DNA of 64,000 bases from Planctomycetia bacterium (GTDB taxonomy: Bacteria > Planctomycetota > Phycisphaerae > UBA1845 > UTPLA1), in contig CP054187.1 of assembly GCA_015200345.1 (NCBI GenBank), positions 124,001-188,000 of the forward strand. The letters run 5' to 3'. Of the stretch, positions 40,594-48,210 are shown one piece after another. A model generated the notes under the pieces. The model was not told the origin of the DNA. It ran no database searches and worked only from the letters and a program-made list of their open reading frames with translations. The stretch's first letter is position 1. The number at the start of each line of letters is the position of its first letter. Made by a program: the position numbers and the translations under genes.

Positions 40594-42115
40594 GGGCGGC
40601 GGCTCCGTCTGTTGCGTTGATCGTGGCGGAATGGATAACGCATCGGGCGTGGATTTCGCGTTCGAGATCGCGACGAGGCAATGGTGGCTCACTCTCGCAG
40701 GAGCGGGATTCGATCGCCGCGAGCATGCCGACGGCCTTGGCATTCAGTTCCGCCAGTTCCTCATCCGGCACCGAATCGGCAACGATGCCGCTGCCAACGT
40801 GAAACTGAACCGTACCATCCTGGTGCGCCGTCATGGTTCGGATAGCGAGATTGAGCATCAAGTCGCCGTTGAGCCCGACCCATCCGATCGCGCCGCAATA
40901 CGCCCCGCGCGGGGCGGCTTCGAGTTCGTGAATGATCTGCATCGCGCGAACTTTCGGCGCGCCGGTGATCGACCCGCCGGGAAACGTCGCGCGGAGCAGA
41001 TCAACGGCACCGCAGCCGTCGCGCAAGCGCCCGGAAATCGTTGCCGTTCGATGGAACACGTGCGGAAGCGCTTCGATCTCCCCATCGCTCACGACCCGAA
41101 CCGAGCCGGCTTCGCAGACGCGGCTCAAGTCGTTCCGCTCGAGATCGATAATCATGTTCAACTCGGCGCGGTCTTTCGCGCTGTCGCGCAGCGCGCAGCG
41201 GGCCGTTTCGTCGAGCAAAGCGTGACCGGTGCGAGGGCGCGTCCCCTTGATCGGTCGCGTGACGACGTCACGCCCGGTCTTACAAAGAAACAATTCGGGA
41301 GACGACGACGCGATGGCGGGCAGGTCGCCATGCGGCGCGAGATACGCCGCGTAATCGGCGGGGTTGGTTGTCGCCAATCGGGAGTATAATTCGTGTGGAT
41401 GGAGGCTTGTTTTCGCCGAATACCGGCGAGACAGATTTACCTGAAAGACGTCGCCCGCTCGGATGTAATCCAGAGCGCGGCGACAGCGATGCAAGTAATT
41501 CTCCGGTGAGTCGTCCCATCCGCCGGAACGCATCGCAACGTGGCAGGGAGGTGGTTCGTCGAAAGCATCGGTCTCATCGTCGGAAAGCGCCTCGAGCCAC
41601 GCGGCCAACTTTGCCAACCGCGCTTCGGCGGGGGGGCGAGCTGTCCCCGTTAACGCGTGTGGCAGATCGGCCGCAACCATTGACCAAACCCCGGTCACAT
41701 GATCACAAAACAGAAACGTGTCATAAAGCGACCATCGCGCCAGTTCGGAGGATTGCGAGAAGTGCCGCCAGTCGGCCGCCGGCTCGACAAAGCGGCCGAC
41801 CTCGTAAGCGATGAACCCAATCCAAGCCGCCGAGAAGGGCAATTCGGGCGGGATATCACCGCCGTGCCGCGTGCGCCAAATGGATTCCATCCTGTCGAAT
41901 GGGTCAAGCGTTGCGGAAGCCGAGATGCTGATGCATTGGACCGGCTCGGCGGTGAAGATTGAGAATCGCCCTCCCGGACCAGTCTGCTGAAGAGACTCGA
42001 GAATGGCCGCGCCGGGTAGTCCGGCCCAGGCCCGGCGCAATAGAGGGAGGTTCACGGGTGCAGCTACGGTCCGTGAACAACGTGGGATCGTCACGGCGTT
42101 ATGGGCCGGAATCAT
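40586..42115 (-). CDS. pabB: Aminodeoxychorismate synthase component I
   Basis: A 509-residue chorismate-utilising enzyme. The N-terminal domain contains WIGFIAYEVGRF; the catalytic half has FQVNLSRRY, SSSPELFLCKTG and RPIKGTRPRTG. The Lys290 of PIKGT is the residue that distinguishes PabB from anthranilate synthase (PIAGT). Further down come ERNDLSRVCEAGSV, FPGGSITGAPKVRAMQIIHE, GAIGWVG and FHVGSGIVADSVPDEE. It aminates chorismate with ammonia from a PabA subunit, which is not adjacent. With pabC it makes p-aminobenzoate for folate, drawing on the chorismate route also represented by aroDE/aroK. Confidence 0.95.
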   Translation of the reverse strand: MIPAHNAVTIPRCSRTVAAPVNLPLLRRAWAGLPGAAILESLQQTGPGGRFSIFTAEPVQCISISASATLDPFDRMESIWRTRHGGDIPPELPFSAAWIGFIAYEVGRFVEPAADWRHFSQSSELARWSLYDTFLFCDHVTGVWSMVAADLPHALTGTARPPAEARLAKLAAWLEALSDDETDAFDEPPPCHVAMRSGGWDDSPENYLHRCRRALDYIRAGDVFQVNLSRRYSAKTSLHPHELYSRLATTNPADYAAYLAPHGDLPAIASSSPELFLCKTGRDVVTRPIKGTRPRTGHALLDETARCALRDSAKDRAELNMIIDLERNDLSRVCEAGSVRVVSDGEIEALPHVFHRTATISGRLRDGCGAVDLLRATFPGGSITGAPKVRAMQIIHELEAAPRGAYCGAIGWVGLNGDLMLNLAIRTMTAHQDGTVQFHVGSGIVADSVPDEELAELNAKAVGMLAAIESRSCESEPPLPRRDLEREIHARCVIHSATINATDGAAAHV

Positions 42116-42186
42116 GGTGGGAAGTATAGCTACGGGGCCGTGAACATCCTATCGGGCCAGCCGTCGACGCTTTGCGCCCGGAACAC

Positions 42187-42214
42187 TTGAGCCGGCGCGA
42201 GGGCCTCGTATAAT
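42187..42214 (+). promoter_or_regulatory. Promoter of the 177-residue membrane-protein gene
   Basis: TTGAGC (42187-42192), 16-nt spacer, perfect TATAAT (42209-42214), ~80 nt before the ATG at 42294; in the divergent region with pabB. Confidence 0.55.
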
Positions 42215-42293
42215 GTACTGTGGAGTCTGCGCGGGGCGGCGGACTTCACCAACAAGCCCGGGGGCCTGACTTAACGTCGGAAGGACTACGCTT

Positions 42294-42827
42294 ATGAAGA
42301 CCCATCGCCGTGCGAGGGCGATTGCGCTGGCTGCCGCAACCGAACGCTCAACCGTTCTGTGGCTGATCGCCATACTGCTGGCCATCATCGCGACGGTACT
42401 CGTGATGCAGGCGGGGGGGATGATCGGCGTCCGGCCGGCCTATGGCGACACGCCGATGATGGGCGGGCGCGGCATCTACGCGTTCACCGGTCCGATCGAC
42501 AACAACCGCACCGGCCTGTTCATGATGGATGTCGATAACAGCACGGTCTGGGCCTACGAGTATCTTCCCAGCACGCGCAAGCTGCGGCTGGCGTTCGCCC
42601 GATCGTTCACGTTCGACCGTTATCTTGAAGACTATGGTCTGGATGAGCAGACCGCCCCGGCCAAGATCAGCCAACTGCTGACCATGCAGCGTGAGCGCAA
42701 GGAGCGCGATGCGCGCGGCGGCGCAGGGGCTGCGGACGACGCCGATGGATTGCTGACGACCAGCCTGCCCGGCATGCCGACCACGCAGGAGAACGCAGCA
42801 GGCACCGAGGCACGAGCCGAAAAGTAA
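42294..42827 (+). CDS. Membrane-anchored protein of unknown function (planctomycete-like conserved hypothetical)
   Basis: The 177-residue product begins MKTHRRARAIALAAATERST, then a membrane helix (VLWLIAILLAIIATVLVMQA), a folded part with YAFTGPIDNNRTGLFMMDVD, TVWAYEYLPSTRKLRLAFAR and FDRYLEDYG, a charged helix (QLLTMQRERKERDARG) and a disordered tail. The middle reads like a small beta-propeller-blade strand set (TGLFMMDVDNSTVWAYEY). GGAAGGA precedes the start. No family is known to me. The HTH membrane protein follows 51 nt downstream, so both may share the TATAAT promoter. Confidence 0.75.
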   Translation: MKTHRRARAIALAAATERSTVLWLIAILLAIIATVLVMQAGGMIGVRPAYGDTPMMGGRGIYAFTGPIDNNRTGLFMMDVDNSTVWAYEYLPSTRKLRLAFARSFTFDRYLEDYGLDEQTAPAKISQLLTMQRERKERDARGGAGAADDADGLLTTSLPGMPTTQENAAGTEARAEK

Positions 42828-42878
42828 AGCCGACCGCGGCGAGCACCGCGGCCTTTGCCAGCGAAATGGGTGGAACCG

Positions 42879-44090
42879 ATGGCCAGTGATTACCTGACGC
42901 TCGATGAAGTTTGCGAAATGCTCGGTAAAACGCCCACCGACGTGAAGCGTCTGGTGGCCGACGGCCAATTGCGCGAACTGCACGATGCGGGGACGGTTTT
43001 TTACAAGCGAAGCGAAGTCCTTTCCATCGCGGAAAAGGAAGGCAGCAGCATCGTCAACCTCGCCGCCGACGATGAACTGGGCGCGGATGGGTTGAAGCTG
43101 GACGAGCCGGATTCCTTCGCTTCGGCGCTCTCGAGCCTTGCCGATTCGTCGTCCGGACTGGATTTGATGGACGCCAGCCCCAGCGCGGTCGAGGCGAAGT
43201 CGCCCTCCGATTCAGCTTTGGGGGATTCATCGCCGCCGCTCGAACTGACCGCCGAGGAATTCCCGGAGGAATTGCCCGCCGCGCCGAAGGAAATGACCTC
43301 CGAAATTGATTTGCTCCCCGATGACGAATCGGAAGCCGAGCCCGCAAAACCCGCGACACGATCCGCGGCGAACGCCCCCGCTCCGGTGGATCTCGAAGTG
43401 CCCGACCTGGGCTTGAGCGGTTCGAGCATCATCAGCCTCGAACCCGACGTAGACGACATGGCCCCGGCGGGGCAGAAGTCGGCCGCGCCCCCGCCACCCA
43501 GGAGTGAAGGCAAGGCCTCCAAAGGCATCAGCGTCTTTGATGACGACGAGATCGAGATTCCGACCGATCCGATGGGCGAGACGCGCATTTCGTCGGGCAT
43601 GGACGAGCTGGAAGCCGTCGGCAGCGGCAGCGGTCTGTTGGATATCTCCCAGGAACCCGATGATTCCAGCCTCGGCTCCGAACTGCTGGACGTGATTTCG
43701 CCGTCACCCGAGGCCGGCGAAACGGCCGACGAAGGCAGCGGCGTGGAAATCGTCGAAGGCGCCGAGACCGTCGAAGACAGCGGCGCCGAAGTGGCCGCGC
43801 CCTACGACGATGCCGAGGCCCAGCCGGTGGCAGCGGCGGCCGCAGTCGCCGCGCCGCGGCGTGTGTCCACCGCAGCGATGGCGGGGGCCATGCAGATAAA
43901 CGTCACGCTCGTGCTGGGCGTGCTGGCGATGGCGCTGGTGGGCCTGGCGGCGGCGGCCAACGTGCAAGGCGTCTGGCCGGCTTTTCTGGAGCCGGTCGCT
44001 CGCGGCGTGGTTTATGCAAGCGTCTTCGGCGGCCTGGCCGTCGTGGCGATCGGCATGGGCGTCTGGGGCATCCTCGCCGGGCGGAAGTAG
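42879..44090 (+). CDS. HTH-domain protein with long acidic linker and C-terminal membrane helices
   Basis: 403 residues from ATG 42879 (MASDYLTLDEVCEMLGKTPT). The first ~60 residues are an excisionase/MerR-like winged helix (YLTLDEVCEMLGKTPTDVKR, RELHDAGTVFYKRSEVLSIA). Residues ~65-320 are a low-complexity Asp/Glu/Ser/Pro/Ala linker with no fold. Two membrane helices close the protein (NVTLVLGVLAMALVGLAAAA and GVVYASVFGGLAVVAIGMGV). The HTH type is used in phage excisionases but is also common at the start of planctomycete membrane proteins; here it is probably a tethered DNA- or protein-binding module. Function unknown. A hairpin follows at 44142. Confidence 0.8.
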   Translation: MASDYLTLDEVCEMLGKTPTDVKRLVADGQLRELHDAGTVFYKRSEVLSIAEKEGSSIVNLAADDELGADGLKLDEPDSFASALSSLADSSSGLDLMDASPSAVEAKSPSDSALGDSSPPLELTAEEFPEELPAAPKEMTSEIDLLPDDESEAEPAKPATRSAANAPAPVDLEVPDLGLSGSSIISLEPDVDDMAPAGQKSAAPPPPRSEGKASKGISVFDDDEIEIPTDPMGETRISSGMDELEAVGSGSGLLDISQEPDDSSLGSELLDVISPSPEAGETADEGSGVEIVEGAETVEDSGAEVAAPYDDAEAQPVAAAAAVAAPRRVSTAAMAGAMQINVTLVLGVLAMALVGLAAAANVQGVWPAFLEPVARGVVYASVFGGLAVVAIGMGVWGILAGRK

Positions 44091-44141
44091 GCCAAGAGCG
44101 AATCCACCGTGCGGCGGACAAGGAGCCGATCGGTTCCGTAG

Positions 44142-44166
44142 GGCGGGTCAGGCGCATCGACCCGCC
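44142..44166 (+). terminator. Hairpin downstream of the HTH membrane-protein gene
   Basis: GGCGGGTC (44142-44149), 9-nt loop, GACCCGCC (44159-44166), then ATTTGAAT. An 8-bp GC stem with a weak T-run 50 nt after the stop: plausible terminator. Similar wording to the hairpin at 26967..26986. Confidence 0.45.
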
Positions 44167-44258
44167 ATTTGAATCTCCACTCCGCTTGGCGTGTGTCGCA
44201 ACCTCGTCGAGCACATGTAGCCAAATAGCGAAACATTACCCCTTCGACAACCAGTCGC

Positions 44259-44584
44259 CCAGATTGTGCAATGATCATGTCTTGATTTCGCATAGTAGAT
44301 TTTCGAATTAGTATCTGCTCATAACCCATTGCCCCCCCTCTACTTATGGCCTGACCCCACATGGGTGATCAAATTAATATTGCAATTCTCATACAATGGA
44401 TTATGATCGACCGCGTGCGATTAACTTGGGCTACACTCTCTTGAGTGTTTGGAGACAATCGCATGTCAAAGTTCTTGGAATCGAAGAATCGGATCGGGCT
44501 ATTGGGAGGGTTGATCAGCCTGACTTTCGCAATCGCGGCAGCGAATGCTGGCGATGTCTTGCTCTATACAGACAACTCACCGGG
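44259..44584 (+). repeat. Direct repeat copy 1: promoter region plus signal-peptide coding DNA
   Basis: From CCAGATTGTGCAATGATCAT to the sequence coding GDVLLY, this ~326-bp stretch is almost identical to 45439..45760. Differences are few: an extra 8 nt before the presumed -10 here, a C/T-tract length change and isolated substitutions. It covers ~204 nt upstream of the start codon and ~120 nt of coding sequence. It is AT-rich compared with the surroundings. Confidence 0.92.
44380..44407 (+). promoter_or_regulatory. Candidate promoter within repeat copy 1
   Basis: TTGCAA (44380-44385), 16-nt spacer, TATGAT (44402-44407), 55 nt before the start at 44463. In copy 2 the same boxes (45564-45569 and 45578-45583) are only 8 nt apart, so this promoter would not work there. 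Confidence 0.45.
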
Positions 44585-45332
44585 CGCGGTGCACTTGGCT
44601 TTCGCGCTGCGCGAAGCATCTCTTGAGGCCGGTTGTTCCACGACGACTTGTATTACGCTGGTCGATTTTGCGGCTCGCATCAACCAGGCCGCTTGGGCCC
44701 GCATCATTGTCGTGGCGGCCTACCCCGCCGAGCCGCCGGGCTACTTGGCTGACTTGCGCTGCGTAGCTGAAGGTGGTGCGCTGGTCGAGTTGTACTACTG
44801 GCGACCGCGGTCGGACGATCCTGTGACTGGCAATGAGCAGGTGTGGGCAACGACATTGGCAGCGATTTGGCAAGCCGGTCAAACGACATCGGTGATCATG
44901 TTCGAATCGCGTGAGACCAATCGCACCGACCCTTTGGTCCACCCTGGGTATGTCGTGCCGGAGATGAGCGAGACTGTTCTTGCCCACGCCGAGACGGTCA
45001 GCCCATGGGAAATGCCGGAATTGGTTGGCGGAACGGCCTCCAACCCGACGGCGACGCCGCGAAACGTACCCGGCGGGTCCGGCGAATGTGTGCAGACTCT
45101 GCTTGATGCGCTTCAGGGGGCCGGTGCGCAGTTTCCGGATGACACCGGCAAGTGCAACGAAGCTTTTGGTCCACATCCAAACGACATTCCACCGCGGCCC
45201 GGGGATCCCATTCAACTTGTTGATTGTCTGGCCGGCGCAGCGGGAGACTATGCTAATCTGATCAAGGCAGCTCTTCGACGTTACAAGGTGTGCCTCGCCA
45301 TCGCGACCCCGACGAGCCAGCCAGCGCAGTGA
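44463..45332 (+). CDS. Exported protein of unknown function, paralogue A of a tandem pair
   Basis: 289 residues with GGAG 8 nt before the ATG. Residues 1-30 are a signal peptide (MSKFLESKNRIGLLGGLISL, cleavage near ANAG). The mature part starts GDVLLYTDNSPGAVHLAFAL and has a Rossmann-like alternation (AARINQAAWARIIVVAAYPA), like a small alpha/beta response domain: 'DNSPG' near the N-terminus and a buried W-x-x-I/V-V-V strand. The C-terminal ~80 residues are Cys-bearing (GECVQTLLDALQG, GKCNEAF, VDCLAGA, YKVCLAIA). The paralogue at 45639..46454 shares the signal peptide and this layout. No family recognised. Confidence 0.8.
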   Translation: MSKFLESKNRIGLLGGLISLTFAIAAANAGDVLLYTDNSPGAVHLAFALREASLEAGCSTTTCITLVDFAARINQAAWARIIVVAAYPAEPPGYLADLRCVAEGGALVELYYWRPRSDDPVTGNEQVWATTLAAIWQAGQTTSVIMFESRETNRTDPLVHPGYVVPEMSETVLAHAETVSPWEMPELVGGTASNPTATPRNVPGGSGECVQTLLDALQGAGAQFPDDTGKCNEAFGPHPNDIPPRPGDPIQLVDCLAGAAGDYANLIKAALRRYKVCLAIATPTSQPAQ

Positions 45333-45438
45333 GGCCGGCCGTTCAGTCGCATGGACGCAAGATCAGCCCGGCGTTTTTTCCGCCCGGATCGGTTGCTGCG
45401 GCGGCAACATGCAGATGGCCGCAGTCGCCGCGCCGCGT

Positions 45439-45760
45439 CCAGATTGTGCAATGATCATGTCTTGATTTCGCATAGTAGATTTTCGAATTAGTATCTGCTC
45501 ATAACCCATTGCCCCCTCCCCCTCTACTTATGGCCTGACACCACATGGGTGATCAAATTAATATTGCAATAATGGATTATGATCGACCGCGTGCGATCAA
45601 CTTGGGCTACACTCTCTTGAGTATTTGGAGACAATCGCATGTCAAAGTTCTTGGAATCGAAGAATCGGATCGGGCTATTGGGAGGGTTGATCAGCCTGAC
45701 TTTCGCAATCGCGGCAGCGGATGCCGGCGATGTCTTGCTCTATTCGGATCACTCGCCGGG
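45439..45760 (+). repeat. Direct repeat copy 2: promoter region plus signal-peptide coding DNA
   Basis: Second copy of the 44259..44584 element, 1180 bp downstream. It lacks 8 nt between the TTGCAA and TATGAT boxes. The similarity stops in both copies at the codons for the first ~40 residues of each protein. The region 45333-45638 holds no other gene. Confidence 0.92.
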
Positions 45761-46454
45761 GTCGCTGGCCGCGTATGTCGCGTGGAATGAGTATTTTGAA
45801 GAGAATGAGGATGTCGTCTTCCTTGTAAACACGACCGGCGCCTTTGAAACACTCCTTGGCACGGGGCCATGGGACCATGTTGTCGTTCTGGAGCGGTTTT
45901 CAACTTCGCAGCCGTCCTACCTGGGGTTGCTTCAAGATGAGGCTTGGATGGGCACGCCTGTGGATTTTGAAATCTGGCATGATAATAACGTCGCTCAATC
46001 GGATCGGACAATTGTATCGGCCGTCTCGGCCCTTGTCGCGTGGCGCGACGAGCGAACCGCCATGAAGTACACAAACCGAACCGCGCCCCCGGCATGCATA
46101 GAAGTCGGGTTTGGATTCCCTGGTTTTGAGTCGATTGAATTGGCAAGCCCATCGATCCTGCTCGAAGTCCCTCCCTCAACCGAGAATGCCATTCTGTCAT
46201 TAATCTCGCTCCTGTATGAACCTGGTTGTAGAGGCGAGTGCCTGGAAGACTGGAAGAAGGACATGGGAATCTGTACAACCAACTACAATACGCACACCGG
46301 AAACTGCTACGCGGCGTATCCCGTGCCACCCGCTAAAGACATTGAAAACCAGACGAATTGCTTGAATACGGCAGCGACGGATCAGATTAACTGTCGCAAT
46401 GGGGCACGGAATCGCTACAACACATGTTTAGCGGCTTGTCCCCCATCTCAGTGA
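45639..46454 (+). CDS. Exported protein of unknown function, paralogue B of a tandem pair
   Basis: 271 residues. The first 27 residues are identical to paralogue A (MSKFLESKNRIGLLGGLISL...); then GDVLLYSDHSPGSLAAYVAW matches in part and the rest is highly diverged. The order of secondary structure looks the same (WDHVVVLERFSTSQPSYLGL compares to the W-x-x-IIVV strand of A). The C-terminus is rich in Cys at regular places (GCRGECLEDWKKDMGICTTN, GNCYAAYPVP, TNCLNTAA, INCRNGARNRYNTCLAACPP), suggesting disulphides and a helical hairpin. Converges with the aminotransferase gene; 46455-46645 holds nothing recognisable. Confidence 0.8.
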   Translation: MSKFLESKNRIGLLGGLISLTFAIAAADAGDVLLYSDHSPGSLAAYVAWNEYFEENEDVVFLVNTTGAFETLLGTGPWDHVVVLERFSTSQPSYLGLLQDEAWMGTPVDFEIWHDNNVAQSDRTIVSAVSALVAWRDERTAMKYTNRTAPPACIEVGFGFPGFESIELASPSILLEVPPSTENAILSLISLLYEPGCRGECLEDWKKDMGICTTNYNTHTGNCYAAYPVPPAKDIENQTNCLNTAATDQINCRNGARNRYNTCLAACPPSQ

Positions 46455-46645
46455 TCATGGCAGCGCGATATTTCGATTGAAGCCCAGAATGGTGGCTCGG
46501 TCGCATCGACTTACTGATCGTCCTTGATGGTCGACCAGTTCGGGTGCCACCAGCAAAGGAGCCGATTTCTGGGGTGATTGGTTGGCAGGTACAGCCGATG
46601 CCCGTTAACCCGCTTTTTGGCATCCTCGCCATCGGAAGTAACCCG

Positions 46646-47755
46646 CTACAGCAAAGCCATCAGCGTCGTGCATACGTGCTCGACTTGCTGCTCCGTTAGA
46701 TGATTGTGAAAAGGAAGGGCGATGGTGCGATCGGCGATGCGTTCGCAATTCGGGAAGTCGCCGGGTTTGAAACCATACTGATCTCGATAAAATCGCTGCA
46801 AGTGAATCGGGGCGAAGTAATTGCTGCACCCGATGCCGCGTTCGCGCAGGGCGGCGATGATCCGCGCCCGGTCGTCGGCCGTGTACTCGTCGGCCAGTTT
46901 CACCACGAACACGAACCAACTGATCTCGCATTCCGCGTTGATTTTCTGGAAACTGACGCGCTGCTCGCCGCCGAGCCGCTTGATGTACCACTCCGCGACG
47001 CGCCGGCGCTTGCCCAGGATTTCATCCACGCGCTGCATCTGCACCGCGCCGATCGCGCAGGCCACATCGCTCAACCGATAGTTGTAGCCCAATCGTTCAT
47101 GTGAGAGCCAGCCCATGCCCGTGTCGCGGCCCTGGTTGCGCATCGACTGGCACAATCGCGCGATCTCGTCATCATTTGTGACGATCATGCCGCCTTCGCC
47201 GGTGGTGATCTGCTTGTTGGGATAGAAGCCGAAAACGCCGGCCTCGCCGAGCGTGCCGGACATGCGGCCGCGATACTTGGCGCCAAGCGATTCGCACGAG
47301 TCCTCGATGACACGAAGCCTGTGCCGCTTCGCGATGGCGTTGATCGCGTCGAAGTCGGCCGGCTGGCCGAAAACGTTGACGGCGATGATCGCGCGGGTCT
47401 TGGGAGTGATGGCACGCTCAATGGCCGCCGGGTCGATGTTCCACGTGTTCGGATCGATATCGACAAATGAAATCTTCGCGTGCTCGAACAACACGCAATT
47501 CGACGACGCGACGAACGAGAACGGCGTCGTGATCACCTCGCAGCCATGACCGATTTCCATGGCGCGAACCAGAAGATGCAGCCCGCAGGTGCCGCTGGAG
47601 ACGGCGACGGCATGTTTCACACCGATGTACCGCGCGACGGCTTCCTCGAATTTCGGGACGGCCGGGCCGAGCGAAAGTCGCCCGCTGCGGAGGACTTCCG
47701 TGACGGCGTCGATTTCGGCCTGGGTGATATCCGGTCCGGACAAGTCGATGTTCAT
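46646..47755 (-). CDS. DegT/DnrJ/EryC1/StrS-family aminotransferase
   Basis: A 369-residue PLP enzyme: LSGPDITQAEIDAVTEVLRS at the start, VSSGTCGLHLLVRAM, TPFSFVASSNCVLFEHAKIS, EDSCESLGAKYRGR and the PLP Lys in GFYPNKQITTGEGGMIVTND, followed by GYNYRLSDVACAIGAVQ. Such enzymes aminate keto-sugars on nucleotide carriers for lipopolysaccharide or glycan synthesis (or use glutamine for scyllo-inosose). No other sugar-nucleotide gene is adjacent. Transcribed away from the respiratory operon. Confidence 0.92.
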   Translation of the reverse strand: MNIDLSGPDITQAEIDAVTEVLRSGRLSLGPAVPKFEEAVARYIGVKHAVAVSSGTCGLHLLVRAMEIGHGCEVITTPFSFVASSNCVLFEHAKISFVDIDPNTWNIDPAAIERAITPKTRAIIAVNVFGQPADFDAINAIAKRHRLRVIEDSCESLGAKYRGRMSGTLGEAGVFGFYPNKQITTGEGGMIVTNDDEIARLCQSMRNQGRDTGMGWLSHERLGYNYRLSDVACAIGAVQMQRVDEILGKRRRVAEWYIKRLGGEQRVSFQKINAECEISWFVFVVKLADEYTADDRARIIAALRERGIGCSNYFAPIHLQRFYRDQYGFKPGDFPNCERIADRTIALPFHNHLTEQQVEHVCTTLMALL

Positions 47756-48156
47756 TGGGTGTGGCTCGGTTCAGGTTGGTTTCGGGGGTCTTCCCTCGGG
47801 ATAGATGTCGGCCAAACGGCCGGAACGTTCAAGGTGATCCCCCGAAGATGCGGTTACAGAACCATACGATGCGGGTTGGGCGCTTTGTTCTGGCGAAACG
47901 GTCGATAAGGTAGAGGGCCGGAGGGGGTCCGTCTACCCGGCAGGCGGGCAGGGGGCCTGTGAATTCCCGCGGCAGGAGCCGATTTGGCTTGACAGGTCTT
48001 CACAAAGCCCGAATAATCCCCCAAGGAACTGGAGTGAGGCACGACATTGCCATAGCAGGATGAACGGTATCGCACTGTGTTTGCGCCTGCGAAGCAGGGT
48101 GCAGTCGGCACATAGACGGCGGCAAGGGATGGCCGCCGAATTTTAGTGCGAGAGAT
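47756..48156. other. Gene-less region between the aminotransferase and respiratory operons
   Basis: About 400 bp without a convincing gene. It contains a possible hairpin (GGTAGA ... TCTACC, 47908-47937), and a plus-strand promoter-like pair TTGACA (47989-47994), 18-nt spacer, ATAATC (48013-48018). The last ~55 nt lead into the CRP/FNR-like palindrome. Confidence 0.4.
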
Positions 48157-48172
48157 TGTGATTTTTTTCACA
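48157..48172. promoter_or_regulatory. Perfect CRP/FNR-superfamily-like operator before the respiratory operon
   Basis: TGTGA-N6-TCACA (48157-48172; with flanks TTGTGA and TCACAA, an 18-bp palindrome with a T6 spacer) lies 38 nt upstream of the ATG at 48211. This is the E. coli CRP consensus and also close to FNR/Dnr-type boxes. In this phylum the regulator could be a redox or NO-responsive Crp/Fnr protein; none is encoded in the window. Confidence 0.5.
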
Positions 48173-48210
48173 AAGGTGGCGGCTGGGTACAAACCGCTGC
48201 GCTGTGACAG

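Noticed and set aside
46387..46632. 81-residue minus-strand frame between the exported paralogue and the aminotransferase
   Set aside because: Overlaps the 3' end of the paralogue gene; no start signal or recognisable fold.
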